The position numbers and the translations under genes were made by a program. From Silene conica (Eukaryota > Streptophyta > Magnoliopsida > Caryophyllales > Caryophyllaceae), in NCBI GenBank assembly GCA_029255685.2, contig CM055318.2:34088001-34152000 (forward strand): a stretch of 64,000 nucleotides of DNA. The letters are read 5' to 3'. Of this stretch, positions 10,901 to 22,750 are shown in pieces (positions within the stretch are counted from its first letter, which is position 1; every line of letters begins with the position of its first letter). The notes below the pieces were generated by a model, which did no database searches, was not told where the DNA came from, and saw nothing but the letters and a program-made list of their open reading frames with translations.

Positions 10901-12024
10901 TACTTCTATATATCACTGATATTTGCCTGATTTAATATACACTATCCAAACTTCTCGAATATAAACAGAAGGGTGTTGATGTGCCACTTTCAGTTCCTAC
11001 ATTGATCCAACTACATTGTCTGCCTTCAATTTGAAAACTAAAACCACAAATTAAAGCACTAACAGGAACAATCCCAACTTAATATTGCTCAAACTTTCTC
11101 AGAACCATATGACATTTACACAAGCCCGACTGAATTTATGGAGACACATCATATCACTGATGTTTAGACAAATCTAACGGAACTTACTGGTCTGTCAATC
11201 TGTACAACGCATGAAGTAGCTATTGCACACGCAATCACTAAGCAGTAAGCTACTCCGTGTGCCATAAAGACTGATTTGAGATACGCATAGGCCACAACAA
11301 ATCACTGTTTGGACTGACTGTCTCTTGAGAGAAAATGACTTGGAATGACAATGGCTAACAAAGTCATCAATTGCTTGTTTCCAACTTGATTTCTACGGCT
11401 TGGAAAAAGTAGCCATGTTACATGTTAAATAGACCCTAAAAAAGTTAATACAGCCAGTAGCCCCAATTTTGCTCTCCCATAGCAAGACCTAGCAGCATAT
11501 CGAACAACACAGAGTACTAGAAAGTCCTAAACCAAATGGGTGTCTCCTCGCGCATAGTTTCACATTTGGATCAACCATCTCAGCCAAAATCATACAAGTG
11601 ATAAGTTAGAGGTCCAGGGAATGGGGTTAGTATCGACAACACCCAAGCCCCGCGATAGCCTGCCGCCTACTCCCAGGGAAAATCGAATAAATCAAACAAA
11701 GCAGCAACACAAAATGCGATTCTCAACAATAATTTGTCAACAATTTAAGAAATGCAGAATGACGAGGTACAGAATAGGGAGTAATAATAAAACAAGTCAA
11801 CATTATGATTTTGATCCAATTAATTATGATGAAATTAATAGTAGTTGGTAAGAAATAAGTAAAATGAAAGAAAAGAGATTCATGGGGATGAAAAAAGAAT
11901 TTGACATACGATGTTCTTGAAAATGATGATTGCCTTGAAGGCGGCAACCGAGACGATCCATAGCTTGTCCAGTTTCACGGATCCAAAAACCGACACTGTA
12001 GATGGCGCGTCCTAATGTGCCCAT
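7997..12024 (-). CDS. GAMMACA1/2-like: gamma-type carbonic anhydrase subunit of mitochondrial complex I (5 exons)
   Basis: The exons on the minus strand are 11910-12024, 10215-10358, 9174-9299, 8931-9082 and 7997-8278. All four introns are GT-AG with matching phases and give 272 residues plus stop; plant homologues are about 275. The N-terminus MGTLGRAIYSVGFWIRETGQ and the left-handed beta-helix repeats (about residues 60-200, e.g. VIGDV, SSIWYGCVLRG, TIIGDNVTVG) match plant gamma-CA1/2. The three metal ligands are present: His107 (SLVHVAK), His130 and His135 (GHSAVLH), so this is a CA1/2/3-type and not a CA-like (CAL) subunit. The family forms the spherical matrix-exposed domain of plant complex I and is needed for its assembly; whether the enzyme hydrates CO2 in vivo is unsettled. 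Intron lengths are 1,551, 915, 91 and 652 bp. I inferred the splice sites by reading; cDNA would confirm them. Confidence 0.93.
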
Positions 12025-12200
12025 TGTGTGTCCAGATTAGGGTTTATGAGGGCTTGGTGATTGGGAAATTGGGGGTGATGAAGAGAGAGAGAGAGAGAGA
12101 GTGTGGGTGTGTATGTCTAATGTATGTATCTGTATGTGTCAATGTGTGGAGTCTGAGAGGACAAGTGAAAATGATTTCCCCGATTCCGCTGGGCTTTTTT
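12025..12200 (-). promoter_or_regulatory. 5' UTR/promoter side of the carbonic anhydrase gene with a CT (GA) tract
   Basis: A (GA)n run at 12081-12102 reads as a CT tract in the 5' leader about 60-80 bp upstream of the ATG. Such Y-rich leaders are common in plant housekeeping genes. No clear TATA box was identified. Confidence 0.4.
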
Positions 12201-12225
12201 TACGTCAGCTACCACTTTGATCCAA

Positions 12226-12888
12226 GTGAGCTCATCATTTTCGGACTAACCCGTTTAGTCCGACCCGTCCAACCTGCTACTAAAGCAGGCTTGGACTTGT
12301 AAAATAAAAAAATGGTTAATGGACAAGCTTAAGTTGGCCTGCTATTTTAACGAACGAGTACGGACTAAATAAATATGTCCATAGGCAGGCCACCAAACTC
12401 GCTAAAATTTGTATTCTTACTTTTTCTTTGAGATTTTCGAATAAACTAATAAAATGATAATAAATTAATAACACTACAAAAAAGTATGAGAAACAATTTT
12501 AAGATGAGAAAGATGTTTCCACCTTTATGTGACATATTGAATATTTTTTATTTATAAAAATTTAGACATTATGTATGAGAAACAATTTTAAGTTTGCCTC
12601 AAACTGCCCTACAATGATAATTTGATGAAAAATTTACATTTTGGCCTATTCAAAGTTTTTGTAACAAACTTTTTTATTTATTTTAGTAACTTCATATATG
12701 TTTCACCTATTTATGTTTTAAGTTTTAAAAGCCCACGGGCAAGCCCGCCAATTAGTAATGGGCGGACATGGACAGAGGTATAGGCCCGGTATAGCGGGCA
12801 CGAACAAGAAATTAAACCCGCCAGACACATTTTTATAGGTTAGGCCCGGCCCATGTCCGGCCCAAGCCCGCAAACGATCAGCTCATAC
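12226..12888. mobile_element. possible hAT-like remnant with GGCC-rich ends
   Basis: The left part (TGAGCTCATCATTTTCGGAC) and the complement of the right part (TGAGCTGATCGTTTGCGGGC) form an imperfect inverted repeat. Both are followed by CCCG/GGGC-rich sequence like the hAT-like elements at 2273 and 6324. No target duplication is evident, so the assignment is weak. Confidence 0.35.
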
Positions 12889-13019
12889 CATACCATGTCA
12901 TGCTAGATAAAAAATTAGCGTTGGATGTATTAACCATTCGTTTAGTAATTGGGTTTATATATATATTTTTTAAAATAATTAATTAAAATTTATAAGTTAT
13001 ATAATATTCTCTTTAAGTT

Positions 13020-13200
13020 AGAGTGTTGGTCCCTTCTTTTTGGCACCAAATTAAGAAAATGATTTTGCACCACACAAAACAGTATACCATATATGAAATT
13101 GATTTTGAACCACCAAAAACTTACCATAAAGGAAAGAGAATCAACACTCAACTAACATTGAAACGAAAATAAAATCAACACCCTGACTAGGAGGGAGTAT
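13020..13200. mobile_element. Stowaway-like MITE
   Basis: It ends in AGGAGGGAGTA at about 13188-13198. Its body (TTTTGCACCACACAAAAC, CACCAAAAACTTACC, CAACACTCAACTAAC) parallels the MITE at 6130-6323. The left end is degenerate. Confidence 0.5.
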
Positions 13201-13589
13201 ATTTTGAAGTAGTTGTTCATTCATGGACAAACCTTACTATTTTGTGGACTTTTTTCCATTATTTTTCCATACATTACCCTTTTTCAAAAAAACAAAAAAA
13301 ACACTCTAATTCTGTTCCCCACAAAATTGATCAAATCTGTTGTATATAGACAACGATTCTCATGTCGATCAAATTAGGGAGATTAGCGATTTAACGTTAT
13401 TAACTATGCAATATGAAATTAGGGAGATTGAATTGATTTAGGGTGCGTTTGGTTAGAAAAAGGGAAAGACAATCTGAAAGGGTAAGAGGGGGAAAGGTAA
13501 TGGATTACCTAAAACTTAGTCTCTTGTTTGGTTATACCAAGTAAGGTAACTAATGGTCCACTCACACTCACTTCTACCACTAACACACA
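13201..13589. other. intergenic DNA without a gene
   Basis: The region is AT-rich. At 13440-13457 a GGGTGCGTTTGGTTAG stretch resembles a PIF/hAT-type MITE end, but no partner was found. Confidence 0.3.
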
Positions 13590-13916
13590 CCACCACTTAT
13601 CTACTGGCGGCGGTGATGGTGTCATGGCAAGGGCGGTGGTGGTGTCATAGCGGTGGCGGCGGCAGTGGTGGTGGGGTGTCATGGTGACGGTGGTAGCGGT
13701 GGTGGCGGTGATAGTGATGACGACGGTGATGGTGATGTGGGTGTCATGGTGGTGACGATAGTGTTGGGGGTGGGGGTGTCATGGATATACACGGTGGCGG
13801 TGGTGTTTGCGGTGGCGGTGGTCACGACAGAGATGGTGGTGGAGGTGTCATGGTAGTAGTGGTGGTGGTGGCGACGGTGAGGGTGGCATCATGGTGGTGG
13901 CTAGTGTGGTGGTAGT
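13590..13916. repeat. GGT/GGC-rich minisatellite
   Basis: This is a strongly G-rich plus strand built of degenerate GGTGGTGGCGGTGATGG units with a recurrent GGTGTCATGG block. The open frames through it are repeat artefacts. It ends exactly at the LTR that follows. Confidence 0.75.
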
Positions 13917-14954
13917 TGATAACATCATATTTTACCGATTTTTAACCCATATTTTATCTCTTATTTAGTCGATATAATAATCAGAGTTAGCTTATTTCAC
14001 TCATTTTAGTGTCATATAATATATTAGTCGATTAGTTTTAAATAATTGAAATTCTATATTATTTTTGGATATTGGTACTTCTTTCGTTCTTTTATTTTAT
14101 AGGTACGAAGTACGAGTATAAAGTTGATCAAGACGGGTCTCAAAAGTCATCCTTGGTTTGTTGAGCTGGGCTCGAAAATAAGGAGCATTAGTTAATGAAT
14201 GAAAACCCAAAAAAAGGGAGTTGTGTGCTGGGCAGAGACCATACACGTGAGGAAAGAAAAGAAGCAAGCACTCAGCCTGCTCTTCAATTTTTGGTGTTTC
14301 TGGGCAGAGAACATAGAGGAAGCGGGGAGGCAAGCAGCTCTCTATTTTTTTGGCCGCGGCAGGGAGAACATGAGAAGATTGCCTTTAATTATCGGTTTGA
14401 AATTCACCTTCGGGAGAAGGGTCGGGATGACCGAGGATTATCGCGGGCTTAAGCCCTTGGCCTTGGTGAGAGGTGAGCGGAATGGGCCCATTTTGGCAAG
14501 CCTTGAGTCTTGAGTCGGGGGAAACCGAGTCATGAGCCCGGGAGGGAGTTGACTTGGTGTTACTAGTGTCCTATTATGAGCCCGGGAGGGAGTTAATAGG
14601 CGACCTAGAGGCATTTCCACCTTATTTGTCTACCCTTGATAACTAGTTAACGAAACTAACCGGTGAATTACAAATTGTTGGTGTTGAGTCGTACCCTAGG
14701 CCTTTATTTATTGCTTTTATCTTTTATTCTATTACTTGTTTGATTTTTAAGTTTAGTAGTCATAGTTAATTTATGTTTAGATGTTTAGTTTGTCTACATC
14801 TCATTCTTGTTTTGCGTAGCTATCTTGCAATTTGAGACCGATTAGTACTTGACCTTGACCTCCCTGTGGATCGACCTCGACTACCCTACTATATTAGCTT
14901 AGTTGAGTTTTATATATGTGTTTGATCGGGGGTGGGCGATAAACTCCGCTATCA
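13917..14954 (+). repeat. 5' LTR of gypsy element D (Athila type)
   Basis: The 1,038-bp LTR begins TGATAACATCATATTTTACC and ends CTCCGCTATCA, so the termini are TGATA/TATCA. A PBS-like TGGCGTCGTTGCCGGG follows three bases later. A second LTR of this element is not in the window. Confidence 0.7.
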
Positions 14955-14957
14955 AAA

Positions 14958-14973
14958 TGGCGTCGTTGCCGGG
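14958..14973 (+). other. primer-binding site of element D
   Basis: TGGCGTCGTTGCCGGG matches the tRNA-Asp-type site typical of Athila/Tat gypsy elements with one change from the usual TGGCGCCGTTGCCGGG. Confidence 0.7.
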
Positions 14974-15149
14974 AAGGTTAATGGATTGATATTAGTTTAG
15001 TTTTTGATTTGTTAGACTATGCTTTTGTTACTTGTTACTTTATACTTGTTGCATGAAACTTGTTGCATGCATGTTGCTTTTGTGTTGCATTTTTACTTGT
15101 TTCTTGTGACTTGTCCTTTTAGTTTGTTTTATTACTTGTTTGAGCTTAC

Positions 15150-15192
15150 ATGACAATGTCTTGCATACGCGATTTTTGTAGACCAAACCTTA
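15150..15192 (+). pseudogene. start of element D gag, cut by copia A
   Basis: An ATG at 15150 opens a frame of 14 codons that runs into copia element A. After removing A and one copy of its CCTTA duplication the frame continues at 23831 for 25 more codons to a TGA. The gag start is thus split by the insertion and was already, or has since become, non-functional. Confidence 0.55.
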
Positions 15193-16267
15193 TGTGGGGA
15201 ATAAAACATGTATTCACCCTAAACTTGCAGGATTATAATGAAACATACAATTGTTATTATAGTCATAAGTTAATAAAAAGCATGAAAAAGAAATCAACCT
15301 TTGGTCCTTGTGCGAAAGGCCTAAGAACAGGAATTAACACAAATTCCCTCCTATAACTTGCACCCAAGACTTAGAATGAGACGTGGACGCGTGTGCTAGA
15401 AATCCTCTCCAACTGCCTTGCAATATTGGGAGAGCTATTTAGGTTTTAGATGTGAGATCTGAGGTTTTGGGAGAAGAAAGCTCTCAAAACCCTAATTTTT
15501 CTTTGAGATTTGTTTAAACAGTGAAACAAGAGTCCCTGACATAAGGAGAGTCCTCCTCCTTATGTAGCTCTTTTGGCCGAAATTTCCAATAGGGTAGGAG
15601 TGGGATTTCCACTGTTACCTTATTCTAATTTGTGATTCGACCCATTTAGCTAAACTTTATTCGCGGGTTTTGTTTATAAATCGTATGCATGTTATCAGAT
15701 ATTAATGCAGTCGATGTATTAATAATGGTCTGATAAAATTACGATATTGTATAATTACCCAAATTAATATAACTGTTTATATTAATACGCGAATACAATA
15801 TTTAATTAAATATAACCGTTTATATTTAATTTTACGAATTAATCATGCAATCCGTATTAGCTAAAATTATTTAATCCGTATTAAATAATAATCTCAACAT
15901 CTTATTGACTAATTTAATAGTCAATACCTCTGACTAACTGTTTAGTCATATCCGGCATAAACGTGATTGTATTTTCATACCTTCACATCTCTCAAACGTG
16001 TCCTATAGGTGTGACGTATAGGGACCAGTTGATCACCGCCATCCGTATGACAATAACGTCAAACTTATCTAGCAAGCCAACCGTTATTGATAAACGTGGA
16101 TCAACTGGTAATAATACAAAAGTATGCCCTTGTGATCCTTAAAGAGATTTAATAAGTCATTGTACTTAATTGTCAAGGACACCAGCCCCAACAATCTCCC
16201 ACTTGTCCGTACAAGGGTATGTGCAATGACGTTATCACACTACATGTGGAGGACACAAGCTCCAACA
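15193..16267 (-). repeat. 3' LTR of copia A
   Basis: On the minus strand it starts TGTTGGAGCTTGTGTCC and ends CCCCACA. Its first 74 bp (16194-16267) are an extension absent from the LTRs of the sister element B; they include an internal copy of the ACAAGTGGGAGAT purine tract. Confidence 0.9.
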
Positions 16268-17055
16268 AACTCCCACTTGTCCGTACAAGTGTAGGTGCGA
16301 TAACCGAATCTCATATCCTTTTAAAATTTCTCCCACTCAATGTAAGACAATTTGCAAATCCGCATTCGCAAAGGTCGTATCTCACAAGCGATCTGTATCA
16401 AGAGTGGTTTCCCCGACTAGAGAGTAACTTAACTGATAAAACGAATCTGTATTCGAGCATGGCCATGCATTTCAGTTACTACTCCTCGAGTGGCCCTGAG
16501 AAATGATAAAATCCTGATAAGGGTTTGGATATTTCCCTCAACTCGAATCCTGCCGATATCGCGCAGCATGAAATAACCCAGAAAAAATCCTCTTGGCCCC
16601 TGTTACGGTGACCGTGGGAAAGAAACCAAAGTTACCCAAAATCTGCCTTAATCTCAAGAGACAGTTGAAAGTCAAAAGACTCGACTCTAAGGAACACTAT
16701 GGAGGTCCTATCCACGACCCGGCACCCAATGTTATAAAACATTTAGGACTCCATAACGCTGTCACGGGGTGTCCTACGAGATATCCGTATAACTCGACTT
16801 TGTGATTGGTCAGTCAGCCGCGTGACTTATGGCTCGTTGAACCCACCATCAACCAACGTCACAAAATGATTACCTGAGTTATCAGCTCAAGTGGGTAATC
16901 AAGGACCAAAACGATGTAATGTTAATCAGTTCACTTTGTGGTGTTCAAAATTGGCGTACAATTCCACATGAGAAACAAAACATTATATATCATAACAATA
17001 AGGTTGAATAGAGTACACGAGAAAATGAATTATTACATGAATTTATAAAAGAGTA
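16268..17055 (-). other. 3' untranslated region and polypurine tract of copia A
   Basis: This is non-coding sequence between the polyprotein and the 3' LTR. The purine tract used (ACAAGTGGGAGTT on the minus strand) is at 16268-16280. Open frames here on the plus strand (e.g. 16219-16506, 16593-16805) are mirrored in element B and have no recognisable content. Confidence 0.7.
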
Positions 17056-20000
17056 CTACAACTTAGGAACACATCCAATTCCCATGGAATGAATGTGCCC
17101 TTCATGCTTATCACGTGGTAATGCTTTTGTGAGAGGATCAGCTATGTTGTCATCCGTAGCGATCTTATCAATAAAAATCTCCTTTTGCTCCACGTAATCT
17201 CTGATTAGTTGAGCTTTCCGTTGTACATGCCTAGCCTTGTTGCTAGACTTATGCTCCTTAGCTTGGAAATGGCACCTTTATTATCACAATAAACGGTGAT
17301 TGGGTCATTCGAACTAGGCACTACTAATAGTCCTTGTAAGAATTGACGCATCCATATTGCTTCCTTAGCTGCTTCCGAGGCGGCATAGTACTCGGACTCA
17401 GTCGTAGAATCTGCTGTAACACTCTGTTTAGAACTTTTCCAGCTGATAGCAGCGCCATTAAGAGTAAAAACGAATCCAGACTGAGATTTCGAGTCATCTC
17501 GATCCGTTTGGAAGCTAGCATCTGCGTAACCCGTGGCGCAGAGCGTCGAGTCGCCTCCGTATGTCAATCCCCAATCTTTAGTCCTCCGTAGGTACTTAAG
17601 AATGTTTTTCACGGCCATCCAGTGTTGTTCACCTGGATGAGCTTGGAATCGACTTGTCATACTCAATGCATATGCAACGTCTGGACGTGTGCATATCATG
17701 GCATACATGATCGATCCTATTGCCGAAGCATAAGGAATCCGACTCATGCGCTCTTTCTCTTCCAATGACTTAGCTTCTTGAGTCTTGCTCAAGTGAAGCC
17801 CAGGAGTCATAGGAAGGAACCCCTTCTTGGAGTTCGTCATGCTGAATCTCTCTAGAATCTTATCTATATAAGACTCCTGACTGAGAGACAACATCCGTCG
17901 TGATCTATCCCTGTAGATACGGATGCCCAAAATTCTTTGTGCCTCTCCCAGATCTTTCATCTGGAAATGGTTTTTCAACCATGCTTTAACCGAAGATAAG
18001 AGAGGTATGTCATTCCCAATCAAGAGTATGTCATCGACATACAGTACTAGGAATACAATCTTGCTCCCACTCGACTTGATATAGAGACATGGTTCCTCGA
18101 CTGATCGAATGAATCCATTCTCTTTTATCACTTGGTCGAAGCGATGATTCCAACTCCGCGATGCTTGCTTAAGTCCATAGATGGAACGCTTAAGCTTGCA
18201 AACCTTCTTAGGATGTTCTGGATCAATAAAACCCTCGGGTTGTACCATGTACAACTCTTCCTCCAAATAACCGTTTAAGAAGGCGGTTTTAACGTCCATT
18301 TGCCATATTTCATAGTCATGAAATGCGGCGATCGCTAAGATAATCCGAATGGAACGTAGCATGACTACGGGTGCAAAGATCTCATCGTAGTGCAAGCCTG
18401 GCACTTGGGTGAAACCTTTAGCAACTAGTCTTGCCTTATGGATATCTTGTTTACCTTCCACGGCATGCTTTATTTTGTAAAGCCATTTGCATTGAAGGGG
18501 ACGTACCTTTGCAGGTAGGTCCACAAGATTCCACACGTTGTTCTCATACATGGAGTCCATCTCGGATTGCATGGCTTCTAGCCATAGCTTTGAGTCAGAA
18601 CTGGTCATGGCACCTTTATAGGTTGAGGGTTCATTACCCTCTAGAAGTAAGACGTCATCCATATCATGTTCCTCGACCATACCAATGTATCTGTCCGGAG
18701 GAATGGAGACTCTTCCCGACCTCTTTGGTTCCTCAGGAATATCTACCGCAGCCTCGGTTGAAGGAACTGTTTCCTCCAATGGTTGCTCGGTAGTTGGTTC
18801 TTGAACCTCCGATAAATCGAAGGTTCTATTACTCGACTTGTTCTCGAGAAATTCTTTCTCTAAGAACGTCGCACTAGCCGCAACAAAAACACGTTGTTCG
18901 GTTGGCGAGTAGAAGTAATGACCAAAAGTTCCCTTTGGATAGCCTATAAAGTATGTTTTGACCGATCGCGGGCCGAGCTTATCCTCGTGTCTCCACTTGA
19001 CATAAGCCTCGCAGCCCCAAACCCGAATAAAGGACAAGTTGGGGACCGTTCCCTTCCATGATTCGTATGGAGTCTTGTCAACAGCTTTAGACGGACTTCG
19101 GTTAAGTAATAGAGCGGCCGACAAAAGAGCATAGCCCCACAATGAATCAGGCACGACGGTGTGACTCATCATGGATCGAACCATATCGAGTAGAGTTCGA
19201 TTTCTCCGTTCGGACACACCATTTAATTGTGGTGTTCCAGGTGGAGTCAACTGTAGCACGATGCCACAGTCTTTAAGGTGTTGATCAAACTCGTGTGAAA
19301 GATACTCACCACCACGATCAGAACGTAGTGCTTTAATCTTTCTTCCCAGCTGGTTCTGTACCCGATTCTGGTATTCTTTGAACTTGTCAAAGGATTCACT
19401 TTTATGCTTCATTAAATAGACATAGCCATATCTACTTAAATCGTCCGTGAAAGTGATGAAATACCTATAGCCTTCTCGTGCGTTGATCGACATAGGGCCA
19501 CATACGTCCGTATGTATGAGTCCTAATAGGTCGGCAGCGCGCATTCCAACACCTTTGAAGGAAATACGAGTCATCTTACCGATGAGACATGATTCACACG
19601 TGCCATATGATTCGAAATCAAAGGGCGAGATAGCTCCATTCTGTATGAGCTGTTTTACGCGTTTCTCATTTATGTGTCCCATACGACAATGCCATAGGTA
19701 AGTTTGATCTCTGTCACCTACCTTTAATCTCTTATTATTCACATGTAATATTTCGGTGGTTTGATCTAAAACATAAATTCCATTCATGGAAACTGCCTTG
19801 CCATAAATCATATTGTGTAAGGAGAAAATACAGCTATTATTCTCTATTACAAATGAAAAACCGAGTTTGTCAAGCGCAGAAACTGAAATAATGTTTTTGG
19901 ACAAACAAGGAACATAATAACAGTTATATAAAGATAACTCGAATCCACTTGGAAGCTGGATCACGTATGTTCCCCTCGAGATTGCAGCAACACGTGCTCC

Positions 20001-21086
20001 ATTCCCGACACGCAGGTCAACCTCACCCTTGATTAGGGGTTCTTGGTTTCGGAGGCCCTGCACATGATTACATAGATGAGAACCACAACCAGTATCTAGT
20101 ACCCAAGTTCCGTAACTTGCATGGTTAATCTCAATCATGTGAATAAAAGAAGAAGAAGACATACCAACAGGAGTAACGCGGCCTGCCTTAATGTCCTCAC
20201 GATACACGGGGCATGAGCGCCTCCAATGCCCAGTCTTGTGGCAATGGTGACATTCCATGCTAGTATCCTTACTCTTTGTTTTGCCCTGTGAGTTGCTTGA
20301 CTCACCTGGCCCACTCTTAGTAAATCCTGACTTCTTAAACTTGGGCTTGCCTACTGTTAGGTCGCCCTGAGCTTTAGCTTTACCCTTACCCTTACCCTTA
20401 CTGGAGATCATGAGAACATCTTGCTTCATGCTCCCACTTAATTTCAGATCCTTCTCGGTCTGTACGAGAAGGGAGTGGAGCTCATGAGGAGTCTTCTTCA
20501 TGTCATTCATGTAATAGTTGGCCCTAAAGAGGGCGAACCCATCATGAAGTGAATGAAGCATTCGATCAACAATTATGTTCTCACTGATCTTGCAGTTTAG
20601 GGCCTCCAGTTTCTCGATATTCTCAATCATGTGAAGAATATGTGGGCTAACAGCTTGGCCCTTCTGGAGTTTCGCCTCAAAGAAGCGACAGGTATGCTCA
20701 TAAGAAACGATTCTCGGAGCCTTTGAGAATTCGTTAGTGAGCGTGGTGAAAATCTTGTTTGCACCATGGGTTATGAAGCGTCTTTGCAAATTGGATTCCA
20801 TTGCATAGATGAGTACGTTCTTTATCGCACCCGCTTCCATGACGAATTCGCTATGAGCGCGAACTTCGTTAGCTCTAGCTCCAGTTCCTGGGTGTGCCGG
20901 AATTGGCTCAGTTAAATACTTAAGCTTTCCGTCAGCAATGGCAGCATTCCGTAGTGCTGCCTCCCAGTCAGAGAAGTTTGACCCATCATTCCTCAGTCTT
21001 GTGGACTGATTCATGGAGTCCATGAAGGCTTTTAGCCAGGATTCACGTGCTAGCTTGGCACTTGGCATTGGGTCTTCACCAGCCAT
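17056..21086 (-). pseudogene. copia A gag-pol polyprotein, frameshifted near the C-terminus
   Basis: The frame is open from ATG 21086 for 1,293 codons to 17205. It encodes gag, a CCHC zinc knuckle (CHHCHKTGHWRRSC), protease (VLDTGCGSH), integrase (HHCC region, IHTDVCGP, RSDRGGEY), RT with YVDD, and most of RNase H (TESEYYAAS, VYCDN). Compared with the sister copy at 27859-31890, one base is missing at about 17266-17270. The last 49 or so residues of RNase H, including the ADPLTKALPRD region, are therefore in another frame, ending at the homologous stop 17056-17058. The two polyproteins are otherwise alike throughout. The element is probably not autonomous. Confidence 0.88.
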
Positions 21087-22736
21087 TTAGTTATACAACA
21101 GTTTAATTGAACGTGTTCTAGACTGAAAAGAAGATAAAACAAAACCATATAAGCAACTCATTGTTGTGATTTAAGTCTATATTAAATTGAATTTAAACTC
21201 GTAGACTCATGCATTTATATAATTGATCTCCCTCAAGAATTATATAAATGATCTCAAGACTCAATTTCCGTATATTGATAAGCCCACAGTTTGGCTAATT
21301 CCACCGTTGGAACTCTTGGTCGATAGATTTCCGTAAATCCTATCTATTAGTCCATCTCAGTCACTGGATATTATCGAGTGACCATGATGTTGAGATAAAA
21401 TAAATCATCTGTTCCCACTTACCCGACGTAGAAGGGGTCATATTATGCCTACCGACGAAGAAGGGATTCATGGGAGTCTGATTTATAAAGACTATTCTCA
21501 ATTTTTGGTTATACGAGGAAGACCCCATCGACTTATATTTATTCATATTAAGTGAACTAAAATCTAGCATATTCGTGAATGAATGAAATAAAGTGATGGC
21601 TTTGCAATTGACATGTGACATCTGTATTGTCACAGAAAACTAACGCGTAACCTCTACATGAGTCAGTTTTCAGGCATGTAATAGGTGGTTTGGTTTTAGG
21701 CGGAATATGATGCAAGCTATTATCGATGAAAGCATAAAATAAATGCGATAAACGTAAATAAAAGTCCTAGTGTGGCCTATCCTACCAAAATAAACATAAA
21801 ACAACTTGGAATCCACTGTTGGACCCTAGAAGCTTGTCTTGATGTTCCATCTTGTTCCTTGCAGTGGGAGTGAGCATCCGGTCTCCGTCTTCGGTCTTCA
21901 CAAAATTACTAATTTAAATTACAAAAGTAGTCCTAGATACATTCTAATTTAAATACAAAAGTAATTACATGGCAAAAACCCAAAACGGAGATTCAAGATC
22001 TCGAAATTACAAGCAAGATTGTGTCCCATCATTACGGTGACACAATCTTCTAAGGCCACACTAAGTTACAACCGTTTGCAAAAATTAAATACGTTATTGA
22101 AAGCATTCACAAGGCATTCAACAAGACGATAAATAAAATGCATCAACTAAAACAAAATTCATTCATGACATAATACTGTTATTATGATTAACAAATTTTT
22201 ACCAAACCACCTTTTAGGATTAAAATTATGTGATTATACCGTTTTAACCACTTTAATTTTAATAAGTTTATAATCCTATTATTTTAAACCGTTTTAAAAT
22301 AATATGTATCAAACGAGGGTGAACCGTTTCACAAAATTATTAATATACTATTTCCGTATATAGTATATTACTAAAGGCCATGTGAAAATAAAACATGTTA
22401 TTTTCGGAAAATAAAAAAAAAACGAGTCTGTTACAGGGGTGGTCTACCGACCCAAAAAACAGGTCTACCGACCACCTGACGAATTTTTTTTTTTTTTTTT
22501 TTTTTTTTAAAGCAGAATGGTCGACCGACCCGAAAAACAGGTCGACCGACCACAAAACACGAAACCGAGTTTTTGAACACGATTTCTCACAAAAGATAAA
22601 CTGTCGAAACAGAAAAATACGCAGGAGGCGGTCGACCGACCGCAACGGGGGGTCGATCGACCGACTTAGCGGCAGAAGACGATTTTTCAGGTTTTAAAAC
22701 TTACGAAAAACACAAAGGTAAAATTTTCATGGCCTG
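21087..22736 (-). other. leader of copia A with six GGTCGACC-type palindromes
   Basis: This is non-coding leader between PBS and gag. Six palindromic motifs of type GGTC(G/T)ACCGACC lie at about 22440, 22472, 22519, 22540, 22629 and 22652, all within 300 bp of the PBS. A poly-T run is at 22484-22508. The gag-proximal part is alignable with that of element B. Confidence 0.7.
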
Positions 22737-22748
22737 GCTCTGATACCA
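22737..22748 (-). other. primer-binding site of copia A
   Basis: TGGTATCAGAGC on the minus strand is complementary to the 3' end of initiator tRNA-Met, two bases after the 5' LTR. Confidence 0.9.
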
Positions 22749-22750
22749 CT

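Noticed and set aside
8363-11851. Short frames within the carbonic anhydrase introns
   Set aside because: Intronic, no homology recognised, and the splice sites of the gene exclude them.
13653-13856. Val/Gly/Asp-rich frame
   Set aside because: Produced by the GGT/GGC minisatellite.
16219-16805. Two frames of 95 and 70 codons mirrored in both copia elements
   Set aside because: They lie antisense in the 3' untranslated and PPT region. Their conservation follows from the recent common origin of the elements.
18431-18793. Plus-strand frame of 120 codons inside copia A
   Set aside because: Antisense shadow of the polyprotein; the equivalent in copia B is similarly meaningless.
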